A stretch of 46,136 bases of DNA from Terriglobia bacterium (GTDB lineage: Bacteria; Acidobacteriota; Terriglobia; Bryobacterales; Bryobacteraceae). Of this stretch, positions 9,609 through 18,445 are shown piece after piece; positions within the stretch are counted from its first letter, which is position 1, and every line of letters begins with the position of its first letter. A program made the translations under genes and the position numbers. A model generated the notes under the pieces. It worked only from the letters and a program-made list of their open reading frames with translations, was not told the DNA's origin and made no database searches. The DNA lies in assembly GCA_025350105.1 (NCBI GenBank), contig JANXYJ010000187.1:1-46136 (forward strand). The letters are read 5' to 3'.

Positions 9609-10859
9609 ATGGAAGCCGCACTTTCTGCCCCCGTTGTGCAACCAGAGCAAGAATCGAGCGTTGCCGACCACGTCATCCGTTTAGAAGCGCAATATCTTCT
9701 GCAAAACTATGCCCGTTTACCGATCGTGCTGCATCGCGGCAAGGGCTGCTACGTTTACGACACCTCCGGCAAACGATATTTGGACCTGATCGCCGGTATT
9801 GGAGTCAACTCACTGGGTTACGCCCATCCGCGAATGACCAAGCTGATTCGCGAACAGGTTGGCCTGTTGATCCACGCCTCGAACTTGTACTATCACGAAT
9901 ACGCCGGGCCATTAGCGGAAAAGATTTCCAAGGCCAGCGGTCTGCGGCGCGTGTTCTTCTGCAACTCCGGAACTGAGGCGAACGAAGCGGCGCTGAAGAT
10001 GGCCAAAGCGCACGGCCACAGTATTTCGTCAGATAAATTTGAGATTGTGGCTCTGGATAATTCCTTCCACGGCCGAACCATGGGCGCGCTCTCGGTCACC
10101 GGGCAGGAAAGTTATCGCCGCAACTTTGAACCGCTGATTCCGGGTGTACGTTTTGTGAAACGCAACGACGTAGAAGCGTTGGAGCAAGCCGTCAACCACC
10201 GCACGGCTGGCATTATTCTCGAACTGGTGCAAGGCGAGGGCGGCGTCTATCCTATTTCAGCCGAGTACGCCAACAAGGCCCGCGAACTGGCCGATCGCCA
10301 CGACGCCATCCTAATCTTCGACGAAATTCAGTGCGGCGTCGGACGCACCGGTACGCACTTCGCTTATCAGCAAATGGATACTCCGGTGCTGCCGGATGTG
10401 ATGACCGCGGCCAAGCCCATCGCCTGCGGCTTGCCGTTGGGCTTCGTCGCAGCAAACGAAAAAGCAGCTGCCGGATTGGGCAAAGGTCAACACGGCACCA
10501 CCTACGGCGGCGGGCCCCTGGTTTGCCGCGTGGCGCTGGAGTTCCTGGAAATTCTAGACACGCTATTGCCCACCATCTCCGAAACCGGCAGCTATTTCCG
10601 CATGCGGTTGACGGAATTGGCACAAAAGCACTCCTTCATCAAGGAAGTGCGCGGCGCGGGGCTCATCATTGGCGTGGAGATGGATTTCCCTTGCAAGCAG
10701 ATGGTGTTGGACGGCATCAACGAGGGAATCCTGGTCAACTGCACGCACGATTACGTGATACGCATGTTGCCGCCCTACATTTTGACCGAGCAGGACGTCG
10801 ACCGGGCGATCAGCGTGCTAAATCGCGTGTTCAAGAAAGCCAAACCGCCAGCGGCCTAG
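9609..10859 (+). CDS. argD: Acetylornithine aminotransferase family (class III, ArgD-like)
   Basis: A 416-residue PLP-dependent class III aminotransferase, most like acetylornithine/succinylornithine aminotransferases of arginine synthesis. Visible motifs are FFCNSGTEANEAALKMA (phosphate-binding), SFHGRTMGALSVTGQ, ILELVQGEGGV, the Asp of LIFDEIQCGVGRTG and the PLP lysine in MTAAKPIACGLPLGF. No other arg genes are adjacent, so a related omega-aminotransferase role cannot be excluded, but RTG(T/K)HFAYQ and the overall length fit ArgD best. The gene faces the minus-strand manC gene, with 33 bases between their ends. Confidence 0.88.
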   Translation: MEAALSAPVVQPEQESSVADHVIRLEAQYLLQNYARLPIVLHRGKGCYVYDTSGKRYLDLIAGIGVNSLGYAHPRMTKLIREQVGLLIHASNLYYHEYAGPLAEKISKASGLRRVFFCNSGTEANEAALKMAKAHGHSISSDKFEIVALDNSFHGRTMGALSVTGQESYRRNFEPLIPGVRFVKRNDVEALEQAVNHRTAGIILELVQGEGGVYPISAEYANKARELADRHDAILIFDEIQCGVGRTGTHFAYQQMDTPVLPDVMTAAKPIACGLPLGFVAANEKAAAGLGKGQHGTTYGGGPLVCRVALEFLEILDTLLPTISETGSYFRMRLTELAQKHSFIKEVRGAGLIIGVEMDFPCKQMVLDGINEGILVNCTHDYVIRMLPPYILTEQDVDRAISVLNRVFKKAKPPAA

Positions 10860-10892
10860 GCCGTGAAGTAAGGCCGCTGTGCCGAAGGCAGT

Positions 10893-11972
10893 TTATAAAA
10901 GGTGGTGCCGGCCTTCTTTTTCCAGCCGCTTCACCAGATCGCCTACTTCCTGCGCGCGGCTGCGGCCGGCGATCAACAGCGCGTCGGGTGTATCAACGAT
11001 GATAAGATCCTTGACTCCCAGCAGCGCCACCAATTTTCCGCCCGCGTCAACGTAGTTGCCGTCGCTGTCTTCAATCAGCGTCAGGCCGCGAACATTGTTG
11101 CCGCGCGGATCGCGCTGGTGCAATTCGTGAACCGCGTTCCAACTGCCTACGTCGTTCCAACCAATGTCTCCGGCGGCCAGGCCCACCACATTCTTTGCCC
11201 GTTCCAGTACGGCGTAGTCGATGGAGATGTTTTCGCATTGCGGAAACGTCTCCTGCAGCTTGCTGCTGAATCCGCGGCTGCCGAATTTCGGCAAGCTGGC
11301 CAGCAGCCCGGCGGTTTTTGGCTGAAAAGTCCGCATGGCATCCAGTAAAACTGACGTGCGGAAAAAGAACATGCCCGCGTTCCAATAGAAATTACCGGCG
11401 GCCACAAACTTCGCAGCAGTCTTCGCATCCGGCTTTTCACGAAAACGAGTAATTGGAACCGCACCGGCCGGCGCGTTCTTGGGAAACTCGATGTAGCCAT
11501 AACCCGTCTCCGCCCAGCGCGGGGCGATGCCCAAAACCACAATGCTGCCCTGTCGCGCAGACTTGAACGCCGGACGGAGCAGCTTGCTATACTCGCGCGG
11601 CTTCCCAATCACGTGATCGGAAGGAAACACTCCCATCACGGCGTCTTTGTCCTGCGCTTGAATAATTTCCGCAGCCAACGTGATCGCCGGCGCGGTGTTG
11701 CGCTGGGCCGGTTCCGCGATGATCTGGACTTTGGGAACTTCCGGCAGCTGCTTTACAATTTCAGCTCGCAAATGATCGTTGGTCAAAACCCAAATCTGTT
11801 CCGGCGGAATCACGGCCTTCAGCCGGTCCACCGTCTGCTGAATCAGCGAACGCTCTCCAAAAAAGTTCAAGACCTGCTTGGCATTGGCGCGACGGCTGCG
11901 CGGCCAGAAACGAGTTCCCCGCCCGCCGGCGAGAATCAGGCCATATAAATGGGACCCAGAGTGTTGAGGCAT
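10893..11972 (-). CDS. manC: Mannose-1-phosphate guanylyltransferase
   Basis: A 359-residue nucleotidyltransferase that makes GDP-mannose from GTP and mannose 1-phosphate for polysaccharide, O-antigen or glycoprotein synthesis. The N-terminal signature is LILAGGRGTRFWPRSR with the lysine of KQVLNFFG. The sugar-phosphate site is RFREKPDAKTAAKFV, and YWNAGMFFFR follows. It lacks the C-terminal phosphomannose-isomerase domain of bifunctional ManC (about 470 residues), so it is the monofunctional type. It follows lepB on the same strand after 36 bases that contain a 15-bp tandem duplication. No polysaccharide cluster is attached. Confidence 0.93.
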   Translation of the reverse strand: MPQHSGSHLYGLILAGGRGTRFWPRSRRANAKQVLNFFGERSLIQQTVDRLKAVIPPEQIWVLTNDHLRAEIVKQLPEVPKVQIIAEPAQRNTAPAITLAAEIIQAQDKDAVMGVFPSDHVIGKPREYSKLLRPAFKSARQGSIVVLGIAPRWAETGYGYIEFPKNAPAGAVPITRFREKPDAKTAAKFVAAGNFYWNAGMFFFRTSVLLDAMRTFQPKTAGLLASLPKFGSRGFSSKLQETFPQCENISIDYAVLERAKNVVGLAAGDIGWNDVGSWNAVHELHQRDPRGNNVRGLTLIEDSDGNYVDAGGKLVALLGVKDLIIVDTPDALLIAGRSRAQEVGDLVKRLEKEGRHHLL

Positions 11973-11987
11973 GTTCTGTTGGTTGAC

Positions 11988-12017
11988 CGGTACTCAATTT
12001 ATCGGTAGTCACTTTAT
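11988..12017. repeat. Imperfect 15-bp tandem duplication at the lepB stop codon
   Basis: Two copies of a 15-bp unit (read on the minus strand GATAAAGTGACTACC and GATAAATTGAGTACC) lie end to end. The first copy includes the TGA stop of the signal peptidase gene. It fits the general pattern of short tandem duplications in this window. Confidence 0.6.
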
Positions 12018-12722
12018 CGGTATGCCGCGCACCAGCTTTAGGGTGCGGCTCCAGCGGGTCTTCGTAAAGAAGTGCTGCAGCAGGTCGATGTAGTGGTTGT
12101 ACGGATCGCCCGTCAACTCTTCGGTCGGCGCGTCGTAGGACCAGAAAATCACCAGCGGCTTTCCGATGATGTTTTCGCGCGGCACAAACCCCCAATAGCG
12201 GCTATCGGCGGAGTTGTCGCGGTTATCGCCCATGGCGAAGTAACTTTCGGGTGGCACCACAACTTCGCCGTTCTGAACATGATTGGCCAACATGATCAGT
12301 GCCCTCTGCTCCACGCCGCCGTAAGGCTCCGCTGGAAAATTGTCGCGATAGGGCATCGGTTCCGGGAAGATGTGCTGCGTGTAGGGTTCCACCAGCGGCT
12401 TGCCATTCAGATAGACCACCTTATCTTTCACGCGAATGTGGTCACCGGGCACCCCAATCACCCGTTTCACATAGTTCTGCCGGATGTCCACCGGATAACG
12501 AAACACAATCACGTCGCCGCGTTTGGGTTCGGTGTAGGGCAAAAGAAATTTGCTGATCGTTCCCGCGGGCGCATAGGAGAGTTTGTCCACCAAAAGGTGA
12601 TCGCCCACCATCACAGTCGTATCCATTGACGGCGTGGGTACGATAAACGACTGCACCAACGTCGTAATGCCAAACAGCAGCGTAATGATGGTGACGGTCC
12701 ATTCGTGCAACAAGGCTCGCAT
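12009..12722 (-). CDS. lepB: Signal peptidase I (copy A)
   Basis: A 237-residue type I signal peptidase that cleaves signal peptides of exported preproteins at the outer face of the membrane. One N-terminal membrane segment (about residues 9-27) is followed by box B with the nucleophile Ser32 in VPTPSMDTT and box D with the general-base Lys86 in YVKRVIGVPGD. Box E appears as FAMGDNRDNSADSRYWGFVP. All catalytic features are intact. It lies 31 bases downstream of a second, closely similar signal peptidase gene on the same strand, the two clearly arising by tandem duplication. Confidence 0.97.
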   Translation of the reverse strand: MRALLHEWTVTIITLLFGITTLVQSFIVPTPSMDTTVMVGDHLLVDKLSYAPAGTISKFLLPYTEPKRGDVIVFRYPVDIRQNYVKRVIGVPGDHIRVKDKVVYLNGKPLVEPYTQHIFPEPMPYRDNFPAEPYGGVEQRALIMLANHVQNGEVVVPPESYFAMGDNRDNSADSRYWGFVPRENIIGKPLVIFWSYDAPTEELTGDPYNHYIDLLQHFFTKTRWSRTLKLVRGIPIK

Positions 12723-12753
12723 GCGGTTATTTCACCCTACTCAAGTTCAACGC

Positions 12754-13662
12754 CTACTTAATCTCGTACGGATGGACCAGCATGAAAGTTCGCCGCCAGC
12801 GGGTTTTGGGAATGAAGTTAAAAACGACGTCTTTAATGTGCCCGATGCCAATCGAAGGATTCTGCAAATCGTCGGAAGGCGCGTCGTAGGACCAGTAGAT
12901 CACCAACGGCTTGCCGATGATATTCTCCCTCGGCACAAAACCCCAATAGCGGCTATCGAGCGAGTTATCCCGATTGTCGCCCATGGCAAAGATCGAATTC
13001 GCCGGCACGACCACCTCGCCGTTGATGGTGTGGTTCTGCAGCATGTCCAGGGCGCGCGGGTCCAACATCACATCCGGTTCACCGGGAAAATTATCACGAT
13101 AAGCGGAAGTGTAATCGCTTTTGTGAATTTTGTACGGCTCGTCGAGTTTCACGCCGTTCAAATAGAGCTGCTTGTTGACCACGCGGATACGATCTCCAGG
13201 CACTCCGATCGCCCGTTTCACAAACGTCTGGCGAATGTCCACCGGATAGCGAAAAACAATAATGTCGCCGCGTTTGACGTCGCGGTACGGCAGAATATAT
13301 TTGCTGACTGGCCCAGTAGGGGCGTAGGCCAGCTTATCCACCAGAAGATGATCGCCAATCAGCAGGGTATCTTCCATGGAACCAGTGGGAATCACGTACG
13401 CCTGTACCAGTGTTGTGGTTAGGAACAAAAGCAGCAGGATGGTGATGGCCCATTCTGCGATAGCTCCGCGCATGGGTTCCGGGGGGGGATCGCTTGGCGC
13501 AGCCTGCGGCACTTCTTCGACGCTTGAAGCCACAGGCGCTGCAAACTCCGCCGCCTGCAGACCAGTTGTGCCACCAACTGAATCAACCGGCGTGTTGTCG
13601 ACGCGACCAGGATGCGATTCCGTACTATTTAGGGGATCCACTCCACTCCATTTTACGCGCAT
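12754..13662 (-). CDS. lepB: Signal peptidase I (copy B, with long N-terminal extension)
   Basis: A 302-residue paralogue of the neighbouring signal peptidase. The membrane segment (ITILLLLFLTTTLVQAYV), Ser in PTGSMEDT, Lys in FVKRAIGVPGD and FAMGDNRDNSLDSRYWGF are all intact. It differs from copy A by a 63-residue cytosolic N-terminal extension rich in Pro, Ala and acidic residues, and by PTGSM instead of PTPSM at the nucleophile, which may alter substrate choice. An internal ATG at 13473 would remove the extension and give a protein the size of copy A, so the start is uncertain. It is downstream of fhs but separated from it by a strong hairpin. Confidence 0.95.
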   Translation of the reverse strand: MRVKWSGVDPLNSTESHPGRVDNTPVDSVGGTTGLQAAEFAAPVASSVEEVPQAAPSDPPPEPMRGAIAEWAITILLLLFLTTTLVQAYVIPTGSMEDTLLIGDHLLVDKLAYAPTGPVSKYILPYRDVKRGDIIVFRYPVDIRQTFVKRAIGVPGDRIRVVNKQLYLNGVKLDEPYKIHKSDYTSAYRDNFPGEPDVMLDPRALDMLQNHTINGEVVVPANSIFAMGDNRDNSLDSRYWGFVPRENIIGKPLVIYWSYDAPSDDLQNPSIGIGHIKDVVFNFIPKTRWRRTFMLVHPYEIK

Positions 13663-13699
13663 TCTGCTTTCGCGCGGGAACTACCTTTAAAAACACAAA

Positions 13700-13757
13700 C
13701 GGGCGGGATTGTTCCCGCGACCAACGGTAACAAAACGGGCGGGAACAATCCCACCCG
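13700..13757 (-). terminator. Large inverted repeat, probable terminator after fhs
   Basis: Arms of 19 bases (13700-13718 and 13739-13757) are complementary except for one pair, with a 20-base loop. On the minus strand the hairpin ends in a T-rich tail, so it can terminate fhs before lepB. Each arm is also close to a hairpin on its own: GCGGGATTGTTCCCGC at 13703-13718 folds with a 4-base loop. The unit may therefore be a REP/BIME-like extragenic element as well. Confidence 0.7.
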
Positions 13758-13774
13758 CTGGAAACCAGATTCGC

Positions 13775-15388
13775 TTATGCCAGTCCTGTGATGTTGCCAT
13801 CCGCGTCGACGTCAATATCGAAGCCGCGTTGCACCTTGCCCAGGCAGGGCATCAACATCATCGCGCCGGAGATCACCACCATGAAACCCGCACCGGCGGA
13901 AAGATTCACATCGCTCACCTTCATGGTCCAACCCGTCGGCACGCCCATCAGTTCAGGATTGTCGCTAAAAGAGTATTGGGTTTTGGCCATGCAAATCGGC
14001 AGCGCGCCGTAGCCCAACTCAGTAAAGCGCTTCAGCTTTTCCTGCGCCAGATCGGAATAGGCCACGTCGGCGGCACCGTAAATGGTGGTCGCGATGGTCT
14101 TGATCTTCTCTTGCAACGGCGCTTCCAGATTGTAGATCGGTTTCACCTTGCTGGTGTCGCTGGCCCCCGCGGCGGCAATCACCAACTTGGCCAAGTCCTC
14201 TGCGCCAGCCCCGCCGCGGGAGAAAGCTTCCACCAGCGCCATGGGAACACCGATCTTGCTGCAATACTCTTCGACGATTCGCAAATCCGCCTCGGCATCA
14301 TCCGGAAAGTGATTGATACCCACAACCACGGAAACCCCAAAGCCTTGCAGATTTTTCGCGTGCTTGGCCAAGTGTGGCAGACCGGGAACCAATTCGCCGT
14401 TGCCCTGCAATTTCAAGCTGCGGACGGAGGTCACCAACACCACCGCGGAGGGCGTCAAACCGGAGGTGCGCATGACCAGATCAAAATATTTTTCCGCACC
14501 CAGATCCGAACCAAAGCCGCATTCGTTGACCACGTAGTCCGCCAACTGCAAGCCCATCGCCTGCGAAATAATGCTGCTGGTGCCGTGTGCAATGTTCCCA
14601 AACGGCCCAATATGTACGGTTGCGGGCGTGCCTTCAGTGGTTTGCACCAAATTCGGCATCAAGGCTTCGTTCAGCAACGCCATCATGCTGCCGGTGGCGT
14701 GAAACTCCGCAGCACGGACCAAATTGCCCGAACGATTGAACCCGACCACAATATTGTCAATGCGCTGGCGCAGATCGTCGCGATCCTTCGCCAAGCCCAT
14801 GATGGCCATGATCTCCGAAGCAGCGGTAATCACAAACCCTGTCTTGCGTTCCGGCCCGGTGGACTTGGTTCCACCAATGGTAATGCGGCGCAGCGCGCGG
14901 TCGTTCATATCCATCGTGCGGGGCCAGCTGATGCGCTCTGGATCCAGGTCCAGCTCATTCCCATGGAAAATATGCGCGTCAATGACCGCGGAGAGCAAAT
15001 TGTGTGCCGACGTAACGGCATGAAAATCGCCGTGAAAATGCAGATTGATCTTTTCCGCCGGTTCTACTCTTGCCAAACCGCCTCCGGCCCCTCCGCCCTT
15101 CATTCCAAACACCGGACCTAAGGACGGCTCCCGCGAGGTTACTACAACCTTCTTTCCTAGGCGCTCCAGTCCTTGCCCCAAACCAATGGATGTAACCGTC
15201 TTGCCTTCTCCAGCCTTGGTCGGACACGTCGCCGTGACCAGCACCAACTTCCCGCGACGGGGTAAGTCTGGATCCGTCAACAAACTCAGCTTCAGCTTTA
15301 CGCCGTATGAACTGCAGCGCTCCACGTGTTTTTCGGGCACTTGCAGCTTGCGCACAATCTCTTCAATCGGTAACAGTTTTTGAGCCAC
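13775..15388 (-). CDS. fhs: Formate-tetrahydrofolate ligase
   Basis: Makes 10-formyl-THF from formate, THF and ATP for one-carbon metabolism. The ATP site is in TKAGEGKTVTSIGLGQGLE. REPSLGPVFGMKGGGAGGG, NLHFHGDFHAVTSAHNLL and HGNELDLDP are diagnostic family blocks. I chose GTG at 15388 (537 residues) because it is preceded by TAAGGA at good spacing and puts PIEEI near the N terminus as in relatives. The frame stays open to an ATG at 15484, which would add 32 residues that look unlike the family. It is followed by a strong hairpin (13700-13757). No other folate gene is adjacent. Confidence 0.95.
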   Translation of the reverse strand: MAQKLLPIEEIVRKLQVPEKHVERCSSYGVKLKLSLLTDPDLPRRGKLVLVTATCPTKAGEGKTVTSIGLGQGLERLGKKVVVTSREPSLGPVFGMKGGGAGGGLARVEPAEKINLHFHGDFHAVTSAHNLLSAVIDAHIFHGNELDLDPERISWPRTMDMNDRALRRITIGGTKSTGPERKTGFVITAASEIMAIMGLAKDRDDLRQRIDNIVVGFNRSGNLVRAAEFHATGSMMALLNEALMPNLVQTTEGTPATVHIGPFGNIAHGTSSIISQAMGLQLADYVVNECGFGSDLGAEKYFDLVMRTSGLTPSAVVLVTSVRSLKLQGNGELVPGLPHLAKHAKNLQGFGVSVVVGINHFPDDAEADLRIVEEYCSKIGVPMALVEAFSRGGAGAEDLAKLVIAAAGASDTSKVKPIYNLEAPLQEKIKTIATTIYGAADVAYSDLAQEKLKRFTELGYGALPICMAKTQYSFSDNPELMGVPTGWTMKVSDVNLSAGAGFMVVISGAMMLMPCLGKVQRGFDIDVDADGNITGLA

Positions 15389-15621
15389 GAATAGTTGATC
15401 CTTAAGATGAAGTTGTTCTGGAAACCAGGGCACAACACGCCCTAAATGCCGTGAAATCAAGGCGGAGTAAGCACACTTGCACACCGTGTGCCATCCAAAA
15501 CCGTCAGATCCGATTGTACCCGATTACTTGTGATGCAAGCTTTCCAAGCGAATATCGCAGGGAATGCGAAAATCTTCGGCGGGACGCAGACGCCATCGGA
15601 TTTAGAAGTACGGGGGCTTTG

Positions 15622-15698
<77 letters not shown>

Positions 15699-15867
15699 AA
15701 GTGTTGAGTGTAACACTCCGGCAACCAGTTCCGCCGAAAAAACTGACCTGGCAGGCTGATTTTCCGGATGTAACTTCGCGCCAAACTTCCTCCACTCGCA
15801 ACCGATAAGCATTTTGTCCACCCTGAAATCCCCAAAAAAATAGGACCCACAGAAACCAAACTCACCT

Positions 15868-16740
15868 ATGTTTGCCTTAATCGGAATCGTCGTCGTCATT
15901 GGAGCCGTCCTCGGCGGCTATTTGATGGAAAAAGGTCCGCTGGCCGTGCTGGTTCAGCCGGCGGAGCTTGTCATTATTGGCGGTGCCGCGCTGGGAACAC
16001 TGCTGATTGCCAACCCTCTCCCGGTGATCATCAAGGTTTTCACTGGCCTTATCGCCGTACTGAAGGGCAGCCCCTATAGCAAGGCCTACTACCTGGAAAC
16101 CTTGAAAATGCTGAACGACCTCTTTATGCTTGCCCGCAAAGCTGGCATGGTGAAGCTCGAAGAGGACGTCGAAAATCCGGATAAGAGCCAAGTCTTTTCG
16201 AAATACCCGAAGTTCCTGCACAACCATCACGCGGTGCATTTCGTTTGCGACACCCTGCGAATGGCCATCAGCGGCGGCGTGCAGCCCTTCGATCTGGACC
16301 AGATGATGGAGATGGACATGGACGGCCATCACCACGAAGCTGGCATTCCGGTGGCCGCTCTAACCACTGTGGCCGATGCGCTTCCCGGTTTAGGAATCGT
16401 GGCGGCGGTGCTGGGCGTGGTCATCACCATGGGCGCGCTCGGTGGTCCCCCAGAGGAAATCGGCCACAAAGTCGCCGCGGCGTTGGTGGGCACCTTCCTG
16501 GGAATATTGATGTGCTACGGATTCCTGGGCCCATTGGGCGGCAACATGACCAAAATCAACGATAGCGAAATGGACTACCTGCGCTGCTTGCGCCAAGGAG
16601 TCATCTCCTTCGTGAAAGGGTCCGCCCCGGCGCTGGCGGTTGAATTCGCCCGGCGCAGTATTCCCCACGATGTTCGCCCATCCTTTAAAGAAACAGAAGC
16701 TGCCTGCAAGGGGGGTGCCGCTGGGGGAGGGGGCGCCTAG
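15868..16740 (+). CDS. motA: Flagellar motor stator protein MotA
   Basis: A 290-residue inner-membrane protein with four membrane segments (about residues 3-21, 31-50, 170-192 and 202-222). With MotB it forms the ion channel that drives the flagellar motor. The conserved proline block ADALPGLGIVAAVLGVVITMG and the charged cytoplasmic loop between segments 2 and 3 are present. The C terminus ends in a Gly/Ala tail. It is followed 86 bases later by motB on the same strand, the usual stator pair. No Shine-Dalgarno is evident before the ATG. No flagellar structural genes are in the window. Confidence 0.96.
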   Translation: MFALIGIVVVIGAVLGGYLMEKGPLAVLVQPAELVIIGGAALGTLLIANPLPVIIKVFTGLIAVLKGSPYSKAYYLETLKMLNDLFMLARKAGMVKLEEDVENPDKSQVFSKYPKFLHNHHAVHFVCDTLRMAISGGVQPFDLDQMMEMDMDGHHHEAGIPVAALTTVADALPGLGIVAAVLGVVITMGALGGPPEEIGHKVAAALVGTFLGILMCYGFLGPLGGNMTKINDSEMDYLRCLRQGVISFVKGSAPALAVEFARRSIPHDVRPSFKETEAACKGGAAGGGGA

Positions 16741-16826
16741 TGCTGTTCTTGTGTTTGGGGTCCTTCAGTTATGCGGCCCGATGAACGAAACCCCGACGAA
16801 CGAAACAAGGGTCTAAGGACTAACCG

Positions 16827-17975
16827 ATGAGCCAAGAACTTCCTCCCATTATCATCATCAAGAAAAAGGGCAGCCACGGTGGCCACCATGGCGGAGCGTG
16901 GAAAGTTGCCTACGCCGATTTCGTCACGGCCATGATGGCCCTGTTCATCGTTCTCTGGCTTCTGAATAGCAGTGTCCAGGTGCGCAAAGCCGTCAGCGCG
17001 TATTTCACTGATCCCTCCGGCAGTGGCAAGCTCTCGGGCAGCGCAGCCGCCGGGACAGGCGAGGCGGTCTCCATAAGTAAAGACGACATGGCTGATCTCA
17101 AAGACAAACTGGAACAGGCCATCAAGAAGAGTCCCGATCTGGCCAAGCTAAAAGACTATGTTCAGATGAGCGTCACCGGCGACGGTCTGCGCATCGAAAT
17201 GCTGGAGAGCGATAAGGGAATGTTCTTCAAATCCGGTAGCGCTTTGCCCAGCGAAGTGGGTGATGAACTTCTGGTCGCGCTTAGCGCCGAACTCTCCAAA
17301 CTCCCCAATAACATCATGATTGAAGGCCACACGGACGCCCGCCCCTTCAATAGCCGCAAAGACTACTCCAACTGGGAGCTGTCCACGGATCGCGCCAATT
17401 CGGCTCGCCGCTTAATGGAAGCAAGCGGCCTTCCGCCCGGCAAGGTCATTCAAGTCCGCGGCTTTGCCGACCAAAATCTCCGCGACCCTGAACATCCCGA
17501 CGACGCCAAGAACCGCCGCGTCTCCGTCATCGTCCGCTACCAGGACCTCCAATCCTCCGATGAGGAGGGGGGAAAAGCCGGCGCTGAAGGTGGTGAGAAG
17601 AAGGAGGGGGATAAGAAGGAAGGCGAAAAACAGGAAGACCAGAAGGGCGAAAAAAAAGAAGGCGGAGACAAGAAATCAGAGGAAAAGAAAGAACCTGCCG
17701 CTACCGCAAAAACGGCTGTAGGCAAGCACGAGGCCAAACCGGAACACCAGGCCCAACCGGAACACGAAGCCCAACGGGAACACGAAGCCAAGTCCGAACC
17801 GAAGCACGAGGCGAAATCAACCGGGAAGGACCCGGCTCCGGCAAAAGCTAAAGGCCATGACCAGCAACCCACTTCCGAGGAAGCCCCTAAAGCGGAGACC
17901 CACAAAGCTGCACCAAAAGCCGCGCCTCACGCTGCTAAGCCCGCCGTTGCCGCCAAAGAAACGGGGAAGGAGTAG
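16827..17975 (+). CDS. motB: Flagellar motor stator protein MotB with repeat-rich tail
   Basis: A 382-residue stator protein. It has a short cytoplasmic N terminus (with GSHGGHHGGAWK) and one membrane helix carrying the proton-binding Asp31 in AYADFVTAMMALFIVLW. The periplasmic OmpA-like peptidoglycan-binding domain is at about residues 115-238 (IEGHTDARPF, DRANSARRLM, KNRRVSVIVRY). A roughly 140-residue tail follows that is not part of the family: first a Glu/Lys/Gly-rich stretch, then six-residue repeats of the HEA(K/Q) type, then an Ala/Lys/Pro-rich end. This tail is low-complexity and probably disordered. ATG at 16827 is accepted because the helix and Asp fit. Confidence 0.95.
   Translation: MSQELPPIIIIKKKGSHGGHHGGAWKVAYADFVTAMMALFIVLWLLNSSVQVRKAVSAYFTDPSGSGKLSGSAAAGTGEAVSISKDDMADLKDKLEQAIKKSPDLAKLKDYVQMSVTGDGLRIEMLESDKGMFFKSGSALPSEVGDELLVALSAELSKLPNNIMIEGHTDARPFNSRKDYSNWELSTDRANSARRLMEASGLPPGKVIQVRGFADQNLRDPEHPDDAKNRRVSVIVRYQDLQSSDEEGGKAGAEGGEKKEGDKKEGEKQEDQKGEKKEGGDKKSEEKKEPAATAKTAVGKHEAKPEHQAQPEHEAQREHEAKSEPKHEAKSTGKDPAPAKAKGHDQQPTSEEAPKAETHKAAPKAAPHAAKPAVAAKETGKE
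17724..17819 (+). repeat. 18-bp tandem repeats in the motB tail
   Basis: In-frame 18-bp units (17724-17741, 17742-17759, 17760-17777 and 17778-17795, then a 6-base interruption and a fifth unit 17802-17819) encode KHEAKP, EHQAQP, EHEAQR, EHEAKS and KHEAKS. They lie outside the conserved MotB domains. Confidence 0.85.
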
Positions 17976-18034
17976 AAACACTTTACGGGCCGCATACTCA
18001 GGCCCTGCAATTCCTGCTTTAATGGAAATTGCTT

Positions 18035-18445
18035 ATGGCCAACCATATAAAAGTTGAACTCCGGCAGACGGGCAACGCAACTTCAGAAGCGTCCATCCGC
18101 CATCACAAGGTATTGATTGATCGACCCACTGCCAAGGGTGGCGACGACCAGGGCCCCATGGGTGGCGAACTGTTTCTGGCCGCCATTGGCGGCTGTTTCA
18201 TGAGCAATCTGCTGGCGGCAATCAAAACCCGCGAAGCAAACGTCAGTGCCGTTCACACTGAAGTCACCGGGACACTAGTCGACGCCCCAACACGCTTTGA
18301 GTGCGTGGAAGTTTCGGTCTCGGCGGAATATTCCGACCCGGATTTGTTCGCAAAACTGGTGGAAATCGCTGAGCGTGGCTGCATTATGGTAAATACTCTG
18401 CGCGGCAAATTGGACTTGACGGTCCGGATTGTCACCCCCGTTTAG
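18035..18445 (+). CDS. OsmC/Ohr family protein
   Basis: A 136-residue protein of the OsmC/Ohr superfamily, cytoplasmic enzymes that mostly reduce organic hydroperoxides with two cysteines. The expected Cys positions are seen in AAIGGCFMSNLLAA and ERGCIMVNTL, together with the central helix. It is shorter than typical Ohr (about 140) and could belong to the YhfA/OsmC-like branch, whose substrate is unknown. ATG at 18035 follows GGAAA at good spacing; a TTG two codons earlier is less likely. It lies downstream of motB in the same direction but is probably functionally unrelated. Confidence 0.85.
   Translation: MANHIKVELRQTGNATSEASIRHHKVLIDRPTAKGGDDQGPMGGELFLAAIGGCFMSNLLAAIKTREANVSAVHTEVTGTLVDAPTRFECVEVSVSAEYSDPDLFAKLVEIAERGCIMVNTLRGKLDLTVRIVTPV

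Noticed and set aside
10851-10877. 7-bp inverted repeat GCGGCCT/AGGCCGC between argD and manC
   Set aside because: No T tract on either side, and it begins inside the argD coding end; not called as a terminator.
13709-15121. A 470-codon open frame on the plus strand opposite fhs
   Set aside because: It is a shadow of the conserved fhs coding strand: His/Gln/Arg-rich composition, no family resemblance, no ribosome-binding site.
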